A stretch of DNA of 64,000 nt, taken from assembly GCF_019175285.1 (NCBI RefSeq), contig NC_056529.1:1482385-1546384 (forward strand), written 5' to 3'. The translations under genes were made by a program, and so were the position numbers. Shown piece after piece: positions 35,301 to 46,400 of the stretch. The stretch comes from Sceloporus undulatus (lineage: Eukaryota > Chordata > Lepidosauria > Squamata > Phrynosomatidae). Below the pieces are notes generated by a model. The model made no database searches. It had not been told where the DNA came from and saw only the letters and a list, made by a program, of their open reading frames with translations. Numbering within the stretch: the stretch's first letter is position 1; each line of letters begins with the position of its first letter.

Positions 35301-37679
35301 TTGAGTACCCAGGCCGTTATGAGCTCAGCCAGCAGATCTCAGCCTCCCCCCCATCCCCCCCCCCCAAAAAAATGTTGCTTTAAAATCACTCCTCGTTTTG
35401 GAAGAGGTGTAACTGTCTCTCATCTTTATCAGGTTCTAGATGCTACCAAGCGGTTAGGCTGTGAAGAAATGAGAGGCTATGAACCACTCAAGGCTCACCC
35501 TTTTTTCGATTCCATTACCTGGGAGAATTTGCACCAGCAGACGCCACCCAAACTCACAGCATACTTGCCCGCCATGTCAGAAGATGATGAGGATTGCTAT
35601 GGCAATGTGAGTGCCACCGTGCAGGGTCCCCGTGTTGCCCCCCTTGGAGGGCTCTGCAGTGGGCCTCTCTCCTCCTCCCAGAGGGAAGGAGGCCACAGTT
35701 CCAGCTCCCTCGTGGCCTTTCCCGCGTCCATTTTGGGGCGGTGGGTTGGGAGAGGGGTGCTTAAGTGAATGTTGAGTGGCCTGGGAGGTCTCCCTCCTTC
35801 AGCTCTTTGGTGTTCCTGCTGAGTGGAGTTAGAGCTGCTTCTATTTTTTTGGCAGTATGACAATCTCCTGAGTCAGTTTGGCTGCATGCAAGTTTCCAGC
35901 TCGGCCTCTTCTCAGTCCCTGTCTTCCCCGGAGACATCTCCTCCACAGACCTCGGACAACAACATTGAGCAGTATATCCATGACCTTGACAGCAACTCCT
36001 TTGAACTGGACCTTCAGTTTTCTGAAGAAGAGAAAAGGTTGCTGTTGGCAAAACAGGCAGGTGGAAACCCATGGTAAGCCATCCATCCGTCTGCATGAGA
36101 GTTTCCCCACAGCGTCCTTGGGTTTGCAGCTCTCCTGACTTCTGGTGTACTGTTCAAAACCAAGCAAGCATGGCAGAGGAAGGAGGGTGTCCTTGTAGGG
36201 CTGGGAGGGGCCTCATGGGCCAGCAAGTCCAGTCCCTATCCGGGGCATCTCTCAGCAGCGGCTGTCCGATCTCTGTTTAAATGCCCAAAAGGAAGGGGAG
36301 TCCAGTCCACTGGGGATGTCCTGGGAGGAGATTCTCCCCAGTGTTGGCAGGTGGCAGGGGCTGGCCTGTTTACTTGGAAGCTGGTGGTCTGAGGAGAGCT
36401 CCTAGCCATCTGGAGAGGCTGCTCCCATCTGAGGAGTTGTTGCTTCATCCTTGGAGAGAAGGAAAAACTGAACTGTGGGATGGATGACCAAGCAGCACTC
36501 TGGATGGTGGCAGACTGCAGTTCCCAATATATATCCTCACTAGCTGAATTCAAAGTGTTAGTCTGTAGAATCAGTATGTTGAGAGATCTTGTAACACCTT
36601 TGAGATTAACTGGAATAAGGAAGTTGGCCAGTGAGAGGCTTGGGCCCCTGTGGCTGGCCGTATTCTGTGGCTCCCAGGGTCTTCCGGAGGATGATGTCCT
36701 CATCGGGTAGCGACTGTCCAAACAGCCTGTGCCAAGACTCCTTGCTGGTCTGCCCATCTACCTCCAGTCCAGAGCTGTATGTGGCAACGAGAGAAAGGTG
36801 GATCCTAATCATTCTCAGGTCTGGAAAAACCAAATTAAGAAGGGGCTTAAAGAGGACTCACATGGTCTGACTTGTGTGCTGGAAGCCCTTTCTCTAGTCT
36901 TTGGATAGCCTTCCAACCCTGATCTGGGGGCCTCTGAATTCCTGCTGCTGGAGTCGCTGAGCCCTTGGTTGGGTGAGGAAAGATCCCACCCTCACCCTGA
37001 GCAGTCTAATCCGGAGGCAAGGAGGATTCCCCCAAAAATGGCAATGGGCAAGAGTGCTGATGGGAGTTGTAGTCCAAGGGCATTGGGACTGCCTGGGAGG
37101 AAGGGCCCCTCTCAGCTGCCCACGCACTGACCCCTGGGGCCTCCAGAGCTGGCTCCTGGCTGATTGTTCAAGTGCTGCAACCACATCCTCCTTTAGAAAG
37201 ACCCCTCTGCCTAACTGATGGAAATAGCACACAGTGATAGTTTTCTCTTCCTCAGGCACCAGTTCGTAGAAAATAATCTAATACTGAAAATGGGTCCTGT
37301 AGACAAGCGGAAGGTAAGTACTTTGACTCTGTGCCTTTGGATTCCTGACAACTTTTCTCCTTGTTGTTTCTAGAGTAGAAACAACTTGCTCTTTCTGTGC
37401 CTAAGACCTTTTTTAAGTCTCTACTTTTGAAGCTTTTTAATTAAAAGGGGGGGGGCAAAGAGAGCCATTAAGAGGACCCGAAAGCGGATTCCTTCAGCAG
37501 GCAGTTCTTGTATCAGTGAGGGTCACTTGGCTGCCAACTGGGTGATGGAGCCAAGGACCCCCCTCTGTGGCTCCTAGATGGGGAGGGGGTACGGAGCCGT
37601 CAACTGGTCTTGGAGAAATTGCAGGCAGAGGGTGGACAGTAAGGCCCCAAGCGCACTGGTTCTTCCTAGCCACAGTCCC

Positions 37680-37731
<52 letters not shown>

Positions 37732-39042
37732 ACCCGATTCCTCCCTCCAGCCCTCCTTGCTTTTTTTGGGCTTTTGGGGCAGGCATCACACATGCAACAA
37801 CACAGTGCTCATGGGACTGAACAAAGTCTGCTGAAGATGCCAGCCACAGAGGCTGGCGAAAGGTCAGGAAGAAACTCTTCTAGAACATGGCCACAGAGCC
37901 CCAAAAACCCACAAAAAACAAAAGTCTGCTTTGATTGCAGACTCTTATGGCCAGATGCATTTGTCCTCCTGGTCTCTATGGCCTTCGAATCCCCCATGGG
38001 TACCACATGGAGACCCCATAGGATGAGCCATATGAAGCCGGGGGCTTGCCCTGAGGAGTGGGAGGCAGCAACAGAAACCTCCCTGGCAGCACCGGCAGTG
38101 CTTGCCCACTAGTGCCATTCTCTGTTCCAGCTGGAGGGAATCTTTCAGCCCTTGGCTCTGAGGCAAAGGACCATCTCTGGGGAGCAGTTGAGCTCTCTAG
38201 TCCCTCATACCCCCCCCCCCCACTCCAAATAAGCAACCGAACCTTTGGTGGGGAAGTGACTCTTTGGGGCAAGGAACAGCAGGGCTGGGCTCCCTGACCC
38301 TCAGAGTCACGCCAGGGCATCTCTTGTCTTCCCTCCTCTGAGTTAGTTCTGGCAGGCGTGGGGTCAGCAGGGAAAGAGAGGGCCTGCTCAGAAGGCTCTC
38401 TGGGCCTCCTTGCTCCATTCTGGTCTCCTGACCTATTGACCTGGGGGCCGCCCTTTGCCAGCCTGGGCTCAGCTGGGGTTCTTTGGCCTCTTCTGCAGGG
38501 CCTGTTTGCTCGCCGGCGCCAGCTGCTGCTCACTGAAGGGCCCCACTTGTATTATGTGGATCCCGTCAACAAGGTTCTGAAAGGGGAGATCCCATGGTCC
38601 CTGGAGCTGCGGCCAGAAGCCAAGAACTTCAAGACCTTCTTTGTTCACACAGTAAGTGACTCCTCTGGCTCCAATGCTAGTTCAGTGCCAGCCGCCAGCA
38701 ATCCCTGAGAGGAATGGGAGATGTGGCCGCAGGCTTCTCGAGACCTAGGCAGGTCAGGCGATACAACTGGTGGCCTTGGGGTATATTTGTTTGGTGCCTG
38801 GGGCTGCATAGGGAGAAGGGCCAATGGGCTGAGGCTTGTGCCAAGATGGCCGGTCCTAAGTCCAGCTGTTTGGTTGTGTTCCTGGAGCGAGTGGGGCTGG
38901 CAAGAAGGAGCACTGAATCCTTGTTTGTTTCCAGCCTAACAGGACGTACTACCTGATGGATCCTAGTGGGAATGCTCACAAATGGTGCAAAAAGATTCAA
39001 GAGGTTTGGCGACACAGATACCACCAGAACGCTGCGAAATGA
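27180..39042 (+). CDS. PDPK1: PDPK1, 3-phosphoinositide-dependent protein kinase 1
   Basis: PDPK1 phosphorylates the activation loop of AKT, S6K, SGK, RSK and PKC in the cytosol and at PIP3-rich membrane. Fourteen coding exons: 27180-27203, 28328-28585, 29546-29588, 29801-29938, 30479-30623, 31658-31755, 33350-33425, 33966-34034, 34714-34810, 35433-35606, 35856-36073, 37256-37313, 38499-38651 and 38935-39042; all phases agree, giving 552 residues (human 556). Kinase motifs are GEGSFSTV, the ATP lysine in [25 protein letters not shown], the activation-loop serine in [12 protein letters not shown] (human S241), SPELL and DLWALGC. A C-terminal PH domain ([14 protein letters not shown] to [13 protein letters not shown]) follows. 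The first exon encodes only MASTGSPL, matching human MARTTSQL, and joins [10 protein letters not shown] second in-frame start (MESAATEP) matches the internal start used for a shorter form. Introns contain many repeats. Confidence 0.97.
28754..28986. mobile_element. Foldback MITE, copy 1 (PDPK1 intron 2)
   Basis: The 233-base element is almost wholly an inverted repeat. The left end ggcctgttacagactgcc recurs reverse-complemented at the right, and caaaataaagctgctt and ttggaggtatgct lie in both arms. The two arms meet near 28860. It shares arms with 30166-30383. It has no coding capacity; the superfamily is not certain. Confidence 0.85.
29259..29338. repeat. (TG)n/(TATG)n/(TA)n microsatellite
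   Basis: TG repeats pass into TATG and then about 15 TA units, in PDPK1 intron 2. The compound form suggests stepwise growth by slippage. Confidence 0.9.
30166..30383. mobile_element. Foldback MITE, copy 2 (PDPK1 intron 4)
   Basis: The ends read gggccc-aaacagacaggcc and its approximate reverse complement (ggcctgtctgttcaggcccg). The inner arms (ttaaatgatgcatg, cataccctccaaag-like) match copy 1 at 28754-28986. I could not find a clear target duplication. Confidence 0.85.
32069..32173. mobile_element. Candidate small MITE
   Basis: Ends tcgcacaaca (32071-32080) and tgttgtgcga (32162-32171) are perfect inverted repeats, extended outward and inward with few mismatches. It has no second copy in the window, so this is tentative. 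Confidence 0.35.
32240..32728 (+). mobile_element. L2 LINE 3' end (PDPK1 intron 6), copy 1
   Basis: The sequence shows the family's end-of-ORF block (gggaacaagagagagagctt and ggtggctgctcccaa), a T-rich 3' untranslated part and the terminal cactgccttgagtccctat followed by AAT repeats. It is 5'-truncated and followed within 30 bases by a second L2 end. Confidence 0.8.
32755..33200 (+). mobile_element. L2 LINE 3' end (PDPK1 intron 6), copy 2
   Basis: It repeats the same layout as the preceding element: agggagagggccttctcagt, ggaaatccctcccaccagag, a T-rich part and a caaataaataagtaaataa tail. Sequence divergence between the two shows separate insertions rather than one duplication. Confidence 0.8.
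36195..36440 (-). mobile_element. CR1-type LINE 3' end, reversed
   Basis: Read on the plus strand it has ccagcaagtccagtcccta and gctgtccgatctctgtttaa, the reverse complement of the CR1 end (aaacagaggctggatggcc-like). It belongs to a different subfamily from 6090-7020 and lies in PDPK1 intron 11. Confidence 0.65.
36541..36625. repeat. Unclassified interspersed repeat, copy 1
   Basis: Shares gagagatctt, cacctttgaga and ttaactg-aagttgg with 55196-55285. I know this block as a widespread reptile repeat but cannot name its family. Confidence 0.6.
37684..37730. repeat. (CT)n microsatellite
   Basis: About 23 CT units in PDPK1 intron 12, followed directly by the Penelope-like fragment region. Confidence 0.95.
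37826..37922 (+). mobile_element. Penelope-like fragment with hammerhead-like core, copy 1
   Basis: Contains ctgaaga (37831-37837), a stem gccagc/gctggc with a 7-base loop, then gaaag and gtc. This is the order of a hammerhead ribozyme, with the usual gaaac altered to gaaag. It is followed by ttctagaacatggccaca and acccacaaaaaa, as in the other two relics here. Confidence 0.6.
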
Positions 39043-40384
39043 GGCGGCAGCTGCTCATCCTCCTCTGCTCCCTGTTTCCCTCCGTGCTGCTAGAGAGCCA
39101 CCAGAGGACTCTTCCCAGCCCCATTAACAACATCCACTTCCAGGGCCAAGCTCTTTCCTTCCCAGAGGAAACCAATGGAATTCAGGGTTGCTTTACTTGC
39201 TTTGTGCTTTCTCAGACAGACCTCCCCCTGCTCCCCCTTCCCTCCTGGTCGACTGCTGCAAGTGAGCGGCTGCCTGCAGACTTCTTGCTGCTGTCATTGC
39301 AGCCCAGAGCATTGGGGACCCATGGCTCCCGTGACTTTGCAATTGCCAGCCCTGCCTCTGGGCTGCGTCTGGGGGCTTTGAGTGCCTCCCCAGAGTGGAC
39401 AGCAAGCAAGCAAGCCCTGCTCCCTTCTCTCCTGCTGCTGCCCTGGCCCTTTCCCACAGCTAGTTTGCAGGCGCCTGGCTCCGGTGGCGGCGGCCTGGGG
39501 AGTTCTCTGGGCCAGGCCTGCTTCTGGGATTCTCTGCAGATGGTACTTTCTTTACTCTCATGTCTTGCAAATACACTCCTTTGCAGCTGGAAAGAGGGAA
39601 ATGCTGGACATGGTGCGCGAAGCCCTGGTGGTCTTGTTCCGTAGCATTTTAAACATGGAATTTTAATTTGATGCATTTACATGTTTAAAGAGCATTGAAG
39701 TTACCAGCATGCTTTTAACTAATACTAACTGAGAGGTTAACTAGTTGGTATGGAAACTGCCTTGGTGCAACGGAGAGCTGCTTTGCCTTCTTTCTGGAGG
39801 AGCGCCGGAGAGAGACGCTTCCTTCCTTCGCAGGGTCAGTCGGCCGGCCGGCCGCGGCGGATGGACAGGAGGCTTTGGGCGGACAACCGGACAGAGGGGC
39901 AGATGGACGGAGGGAGGGAGGGAGAGGCCGCTTGGGGGGGCGGGCGACACTGTCTGTACAATTGATGACTCGATGCGTTGTCTCTGTATAATGAGGTGTA
40001 CAAATATTCCTGCATTGTTCGTTGGCGAAGCGTCGTCCCTTTTAGCAACTTTGGAGATATTTTACATGACCTAAATATATTTAAGCCTCCACTGATTGGA
40101 CTCATGGCGGCCTTTCTGTGCGTAACTGCCCTCCTCTCTCCCCAGCAGCGTGGCCAAGAAGCCTCCAAGATCATTCCCCAAACGTTTTGCCAAAACTCTC
40201 CAAATCCCCCCCCCCCAATATCTCCCCAAATTACCCTTAAAGCCAAGCCCCGAAATCACACCAAAGGACCCATTTTGGTGTGAAAGCCGCCAGATTGGCA
40301 ACACTCAATTTCTCAATTAAACGGCCGTGACGCAGCCAGGCCCTGCCTCCCAAGGGGAGGGAGGACCGGAAATGGAGGGGGCCC
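39043..40384. other. PDPK1 3' untranslated region and PDPK1-KCTD5 gap
   Basis: No further exon seen. The first several hundred bases should be PDPK1 3' untranslated sequence, but I found no clear AATAAA. From about 40320 the sequence becomes CpG-rich and belongs to the KCTD5 promoter. Confidence 0.45.
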
Positions 40385-40472
40385 GCCGGACTTCCGGTGC
40401 GCATGCGCCGCAGTGGCCCTGGGGCGGAGCGGACGCCTTTCAGGGCGGACCTAGTTCCGGCGCGGAGCCAGG
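40385..40472 (+). promoter_or_regulatory. KCTD5 promoter with NRF1 and ETS sites
   Basis: A perfect NRF1 palindrome TGCGCATGCGC (40398-40408) directly follows an ETS site acttccgg (40390-40397). No TATA box is present. The pair sits about 70 bases upstream of the expected KCTD5 start, a common design in housekeeping CpG-island promoters. Confidence 0.7.
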
Positions 40473-43400
40473 ATGGCGGCGGAGAGCCCTTGCCCGCTGC
40501 CCGAGACCATGCGTCCGGCTCCGGCGGCTTCTGAGGGCCTTTCCAGGCGGCCCCCCTCGCCCCCTTCCTCCGCCTCCTCTTCTCCTTCCTCCTCCTCCTC
40601 CTCCTCTTCTTCCTGCCGCCGCCGCCGCCGAGGAAGCTCGGGCTCCTCTTCCGCTTGGTCCCCCTCGGCCTCTCCGCCCCCGGCGCCCTCCTCCTCCCCC
40701 CCCGCGCTGCCCGGCTCCGGCTCCCGGGAAGTGGGTCCGTCTGAACGTGGGCGGGACGTGCTTCCTGAGCACCCGGCAGACCCTCTGCCGCGACCCCAGG
40801 AGCTTCCTCTTCCGCCTCTGCCAGGCCGGCCCCGACCTCGACTCCGACAAGGTGACCCCCCCCGACCTCCCGGGGAAGGAGGAGGAGGGCATCCCGTGGG
40901 CCTGGGCTAAACGCGGCCTCCTTCCCCCCTCTATCTCTCTCTCTCCGCGCAGGACGAGAGCGGCGCCTACCTGATCGACAGGGACCCCACCTACTTCGGG
41001 CCGGTCCTCAACTACCTCCGCCACGGGAAGCTGGTTATCAACAAGGACCTCGCCGAGGAAGGTAGGGGCGGCCTCGGGGCAAAGCCTGGCTGCGAGGGTT
41101 CCCCGGCCTCTCTCTGCTGGGAAGCAGGGCCCAAGGCGAGGGCTCTGAGGCCGGTCTCCCTTCTTGCACCAGGGGTCCTGGAGGAAGCCGAGTTCTACAA
41201 CATCACGTCCCTCATCAAGCTTGTGAAGGAGAAGATCCGGGAAAGGGACAGCAAGACCTCCCAGGTGAGCCCCCCTTCCTCTCTGCCAGAGGCCTTTCCT
41301 TTAGGAGGCCAGCGGGGCACTGCCTTCCAGAAGGAGCCCCAGAAGCCAAGGGGCTTCCTCTTCTGCCATTTTGCCCTCCGACGCCTTGACTCCAGGGGTC
41401 CTGCCGGCGGCGTCTGTGGGCTGGGAAGTGGGCCTGGCCGGTGGGCTGCCTTCAAGGGACAGACCTGGAGGCCAGCTGCCTGGGGCAGAAGAGCCCCCTT
41501 CCCCCCAAGACAAGTTCTCAAAGTGTAGCCTTTGCAAAAAAAAGGCTGAGAAGAGTTGCAATGGAATACTTTCTCTCTTGGAGCGAACAAGGTTTCTCTT
41601 CAGAAAACCACGTCCTGGTCATCAAATGCAAGTCATCAGGGGAAAGGAAGAGTAAAAGGGGGACAAGCAAGGCTAGGAAAGGCCTCTGACTGACTGACCA
41701 ACTGGTCTTCAGCAGATAGGCTCTGCTGAGAGGCAGCATGGTGCTGAGGCTTGAGAATGGGACTGGATTAGACTATTTTGTTGCACAAACGATCAAATGG
41801 GAAAAGAGAGGAACAAAGAAGTAAAGATCTTAAAGCCTACTGTAGGAGAGTGTGGCTTCCTGGTTGTTTTAATGAAGCCTCGTGCCTCTGAGAAAGTGCA
41901 GCCCTTGGGGGACTTCTTGCCAAATGGCCCCCAGCAGCCAGAAATGAACCTGCCATAAGCCATGGCCACCAAGTGCATTTTGTGACTCGAACCTAGATCT
42001 CCCATGGTGGCCACTGTGCCGCACTGACTCTGCGCTTACGGGCGTTTCGCTTCCACATTCAGCACCTGCAAAACCTGGAGGGGTGGATAGTGCAGAAAAC
42101 GGCAAAACATTGGCCTGTGTTTCAGGTGAAGACAGCAGGGGCGGTGGTCTATGGGTGGGACCTTGCTGCACATTCACCTGTAGCAACCATTTTGGGTCAC
42201 ACTGTAAAAAGTGAGTCATAGGTTTTGTGGGGAAGTTGAATTTCTGGGTTTGTAGTTAGCGGAGTGCCTTCAAAGGGGTGAGGGGCAGCTGGGACTGTGG
42301 CCCCCCACTCCCTCTTGCTCCTCCTCCGCCTGTTGTTTTCCCCATAGGTGCCCATCAAACACGTTTACCGGGTGCTGCAGTGCCAGGAGGAAGAGCTGAC
42401 GCAGATGGTCTCCACTATGTCTGATGGCTGGAAGTTTGAACAGGTAAGGGGCTGGCAGGCAAAAGGCTGGGTGGCCTTTGCAAGGTTGGTACAAGAACGG
42501 ATCAACTGCCATGGTATCAGCACACCTGGGGTGCTAACAAGCACACTTTCCAGGGACTTGATGTGCAGTGTGGGAGTTGCACTGACCAGAAAAATCAATT
42601 AAGATCATGCCTTGTGACATTGGGAAAGTTTAGATACAGCATTTCACGAGTGCCGTGTGCATTGTGTAGTTATGTCAGCTCTCTTTGGTGTCTTTAAACA
42701 AGTTGTAAATTGTACTTGATAACCCAGTGCACAAGGTTTAGATCACCCGATTGCTCTGTGCTGGACCTCTTGCTGTCCGAGCCTCTTTATTTGGGATACT
42801 CCTGAAGTGCTATAAGTCTTTCAAATAAAGATTTTGCTTCTGGACCTGACTTATGGTATCTCCAAGCCTCTGAGCACCACCATCTAAGGCAACATCTTCC
42901 TGTTAAGAGAGATGCAGCAGGTGGGGAGGGGAGGGGAATAAGAGCACGAGAAGGTTCCTGAAGCAGGTTCCAGGGCCAGCATGGCCAGTCAAATACCATG
43001 GGGAAGCCCACCAGCCACCCCAGGCTCATCTTCCCTTGTGACTGCTGTTGAGAAGCATAGTGTCTGTGACTGGGGAAGGGACAGACAGGCCCAACACCCC
43101 CCACATACATTTTTATTCAGTAGCTTTGAGCTATTAGGGCTCTGAACTCTGTTTATTTGAAGTAGCCTCGTTCTACTGTGCAGCTGGAACAGCCTCCATA
43201 TCAATGTGTTGGGGTTTTTCATAATATTACATTGGAGGCCATGTCCCAGGCTGGAAGGTAACAGGTCTGAGCTTTTGCCTTTCTCTTCCAGCTGGTTAGC
43301 ATTGGGTCCTCTTACAACTATGGGAACGAAGACCAGGCTGAATTTCTGTGTGTCGTCTCCAAGGAACTGCATAACACTCCATATGGCACAGCCAGTGAGC

Positions 43401-46400
43401 CCAGCGAGAAAGCAAAGGTGAGTTGGCAGGAAAGTGCTTCCACCGCAGGGGCTGCTGAAAGCACAGCCTTCCTGAAGGGTCCTCTCTTCATTCTGCCTGG
43501 TGTGTGCCTGCTGTGGGCCCTTCCTTGAATTAACGGCTCAGCTTGTTTCGAAGGCTTTCATGGCCAGCATCCATAGTTTTTTTGTGGGTTTTTTGGGCTA
43601 TGTGGCCATTTACCATAAGAATTTATTACTGACGTTTTGCCAGCATCTGTGGCTGGCATCTTCAGAAGATGTTCTCTGTAGATGCAGCACAGATGCTGGC
43701 AAAACATCAGTAATAAACTCTTATGTAACATGGCCACAGAGCCCAAAAAACTATGCTCAGCTTGTTGGAGGGCGGAGGTCTGTCACCCTCCAACCTCATG
43801 CTACATCCAGATGTAAATTTTGACCAGAAATAACTGTGCTAATTGGAAATTAGCTTTTAGACGTGAAGGCAAAAAATACCTCCCCAACAGTGGCGAGTGG
43901 CGGCGAATTGCTTTCTCTGGACTGAGCATCCTTTTCCCAAAGGAGAGCTGGTCACAACTGTCCCCAAAGTCTGGGAATTGCTAGTTTCTTCAGTTAAAAC
44001 TTGGCAAGCGTTAAAGATAGACGGAAAATGCTTCTGTCCACTTTTCCATAAAGCTGTTGGTTAGATTTGTCACCATCTCAGAATTTGTTGATCTTCAAAA
44101 TTATCAAGCTGTATGTCAGGTGACCTGAAAGCAATGCTTTTACTCTGTGTGCGTCACACCAGACTTCACTCTTTACCTTTACTTTCTGTTGGTCCTTCTC
44201 TTTGCAAAGAGGCTGCAAGTTAGTCATATATGCAAATGTGTATCTGATACCTCTCTTGTATCTCAGAAGGACTGTGACGCTCAAGAGACTTGCAAAAAAG
44301 ATTCCAGCAAAAGGGCCTGAATGAATGAAAACCACCCTGAAGCCACCAGATCCTGTTGTATATTGAAAGCTAAACTGGGTCAGCTACCTGGTTGGTACTT
44401 GGATGGGAGACTGCCACAAAAAACCAGGCTGTAGACTAAAATAGAGTCTAAAATAGAGGCAGGAACTGACAAAGCCACCTCTGAGGGCTCCTTGCATAGA
44501 AAGGACCCTATGAGAAATCCATGGAGTTGCCATAAGTTGACAGGTAAAGGCACAGACAGGCACACACTTACAGAGAGATCAAGAAGACATCATGGTTTGG
44601 TCTTCAGATATGGCTTCAGTGCTTGAGATAGCCCCATCTGAGACTTCTGCTTGTAGGAAGAGGCTCGGCTGAGGATCAAACAAGCCACTGGCACACTTTC
44701 CATATGGAGTTGTTGCTCTCCTGCTGAGCTGCTGCAGTGTTTGGGGTGCAGAGTGAGTGAAGAGCACCAGGAAGCTGTTGAGATGCTGAATGCGTGGAAC
44801 AGACAAGACTCTAAAGGCCAGTGTGCAGCTGTTGGACTGGGCAAGGGGCAGGAGTGTGGCTGGAGAAGGCATTTTTTAAAGACCAAGTGCATTTATGCAT
44901 CTTTTTTTGAAAAAAAAATGCTTTTAAAGATTGAGGGATTTTTTTATTTTCAGCATAAAGCAACCAGATCTGTTGTCTGTTACTGCAAATTAACCTTCAT
45001 TAAGAAAACAGTCAGTGTGGGGAAGCTGAACACATGCCAAAGGAAGAAAGAAATGTAGAATTACTCGGTAGGGCATCCACTTGTTTTCCCAGAACAAAGG
45101 GGCCTGTCTTGCTGGGTTACCCCAACACCAATGCCTTCCCAAAACAACCCATAAACTTACCAGCAGGGCTTCTCTTTGGATCCTTCCCCTGCCCTCTTTC
45201 TCCAGATCAGATACGTTGATCTTCTGGCAGCTTCCTCAGCGTTTGGTGTGAGCCTTGGCAGCTCGGTTGCCCTCCACCTTCCCTTCCCACAGCAGACTTC
45301 TGGAGGGCTGCGCAGAGAGCGTGCGCACTTGCTTTGGCTTGGCTCAACTCTCACTTTCTTTCTTTTCCTTCCCTCCCCTTTCTTTACACTTGCTGCATGC
45401 TGCTCAGAGTGAAGATGAGGAGACGGATTACAATGTGAATGACTCAGATTAAGTGTGGGTGCCATGGTGAGCACTAGGAATCCACCCCACCATCCTCTCC
45501 TGGTAGCGCATTTTGTCTTTGTGATTGTAGCTGGCTTTACCCCTCACACTGTGTGGAAACACATCCCTAGGCCTGCATTTGTCTGCCTGGAACCATCCCT
45601 GATGTGTTTTAGCAGAAATGTGTGTTGCGGCTCATTCTACTCTGAGGGGAGAGTCTCTATCGTGGAGGCCAGACAGTGCTTTCGCTTGTGCAGCAACCCT
45701 CCCTGCCCTGCTCAGCACTGATGGAAGGGCAAAAAAGCCAGATGTGGACAGACAAGAGATAGATGTGACCACTTGGATGCACATCTCATAGTAAGCAGGG
45801 CTTCTCAGAGCTTGACATGAACAATTTACTTGTGGGTTGTGCTCTCCTATTCTGTCTGACCTCCCTTGGTTTCAGACTGTAGAAATGGCTTTATCCCCAT
45901 CCCAGATCCAAAGGCCTCTGGTGTCTACAGTGGACACTTGGACTGAGGTGAGGTGGCAGGGAGCCTGGCTGTTGTGTCCTGGAAGTAGCTGCAGGGTCCC
46001 TTCCAGGGGCCATGATGGAGCAGGGGCTGACCGTGAGCCCCATTGTCTGGCCACAGCCATGCATTCTCTGAGGGTTCCCTGGCCCCTGTCCTGTCAGGTG
46101 ACATTGGGCTCAAGGGATACAAAGAGCGGGAGGAGAGTCTGCAGGTGGTAGTTGCACAGAGGTGACTCTGGGGCACAGGTGCCCTTCTGTTGGAATCCAC
46201 AACTCTGAGGCTGGGAACAAGCTGCGAAAGGCTCCAGGTTGCCTCTCGACCTGCCTTTTGAAGGAAGGAGCCACTGCCTGGAATGCAGTGGCTTCTAGAA
46301 TGGGATGCTATGGCCTCAGCCCTTCCAACAATCAGTGCAGGGCCCTCAGCAACAGGGCAGAGGCTCCCTCAGGCGGAAGGGACAGGAGGTCTTGGCCAAG

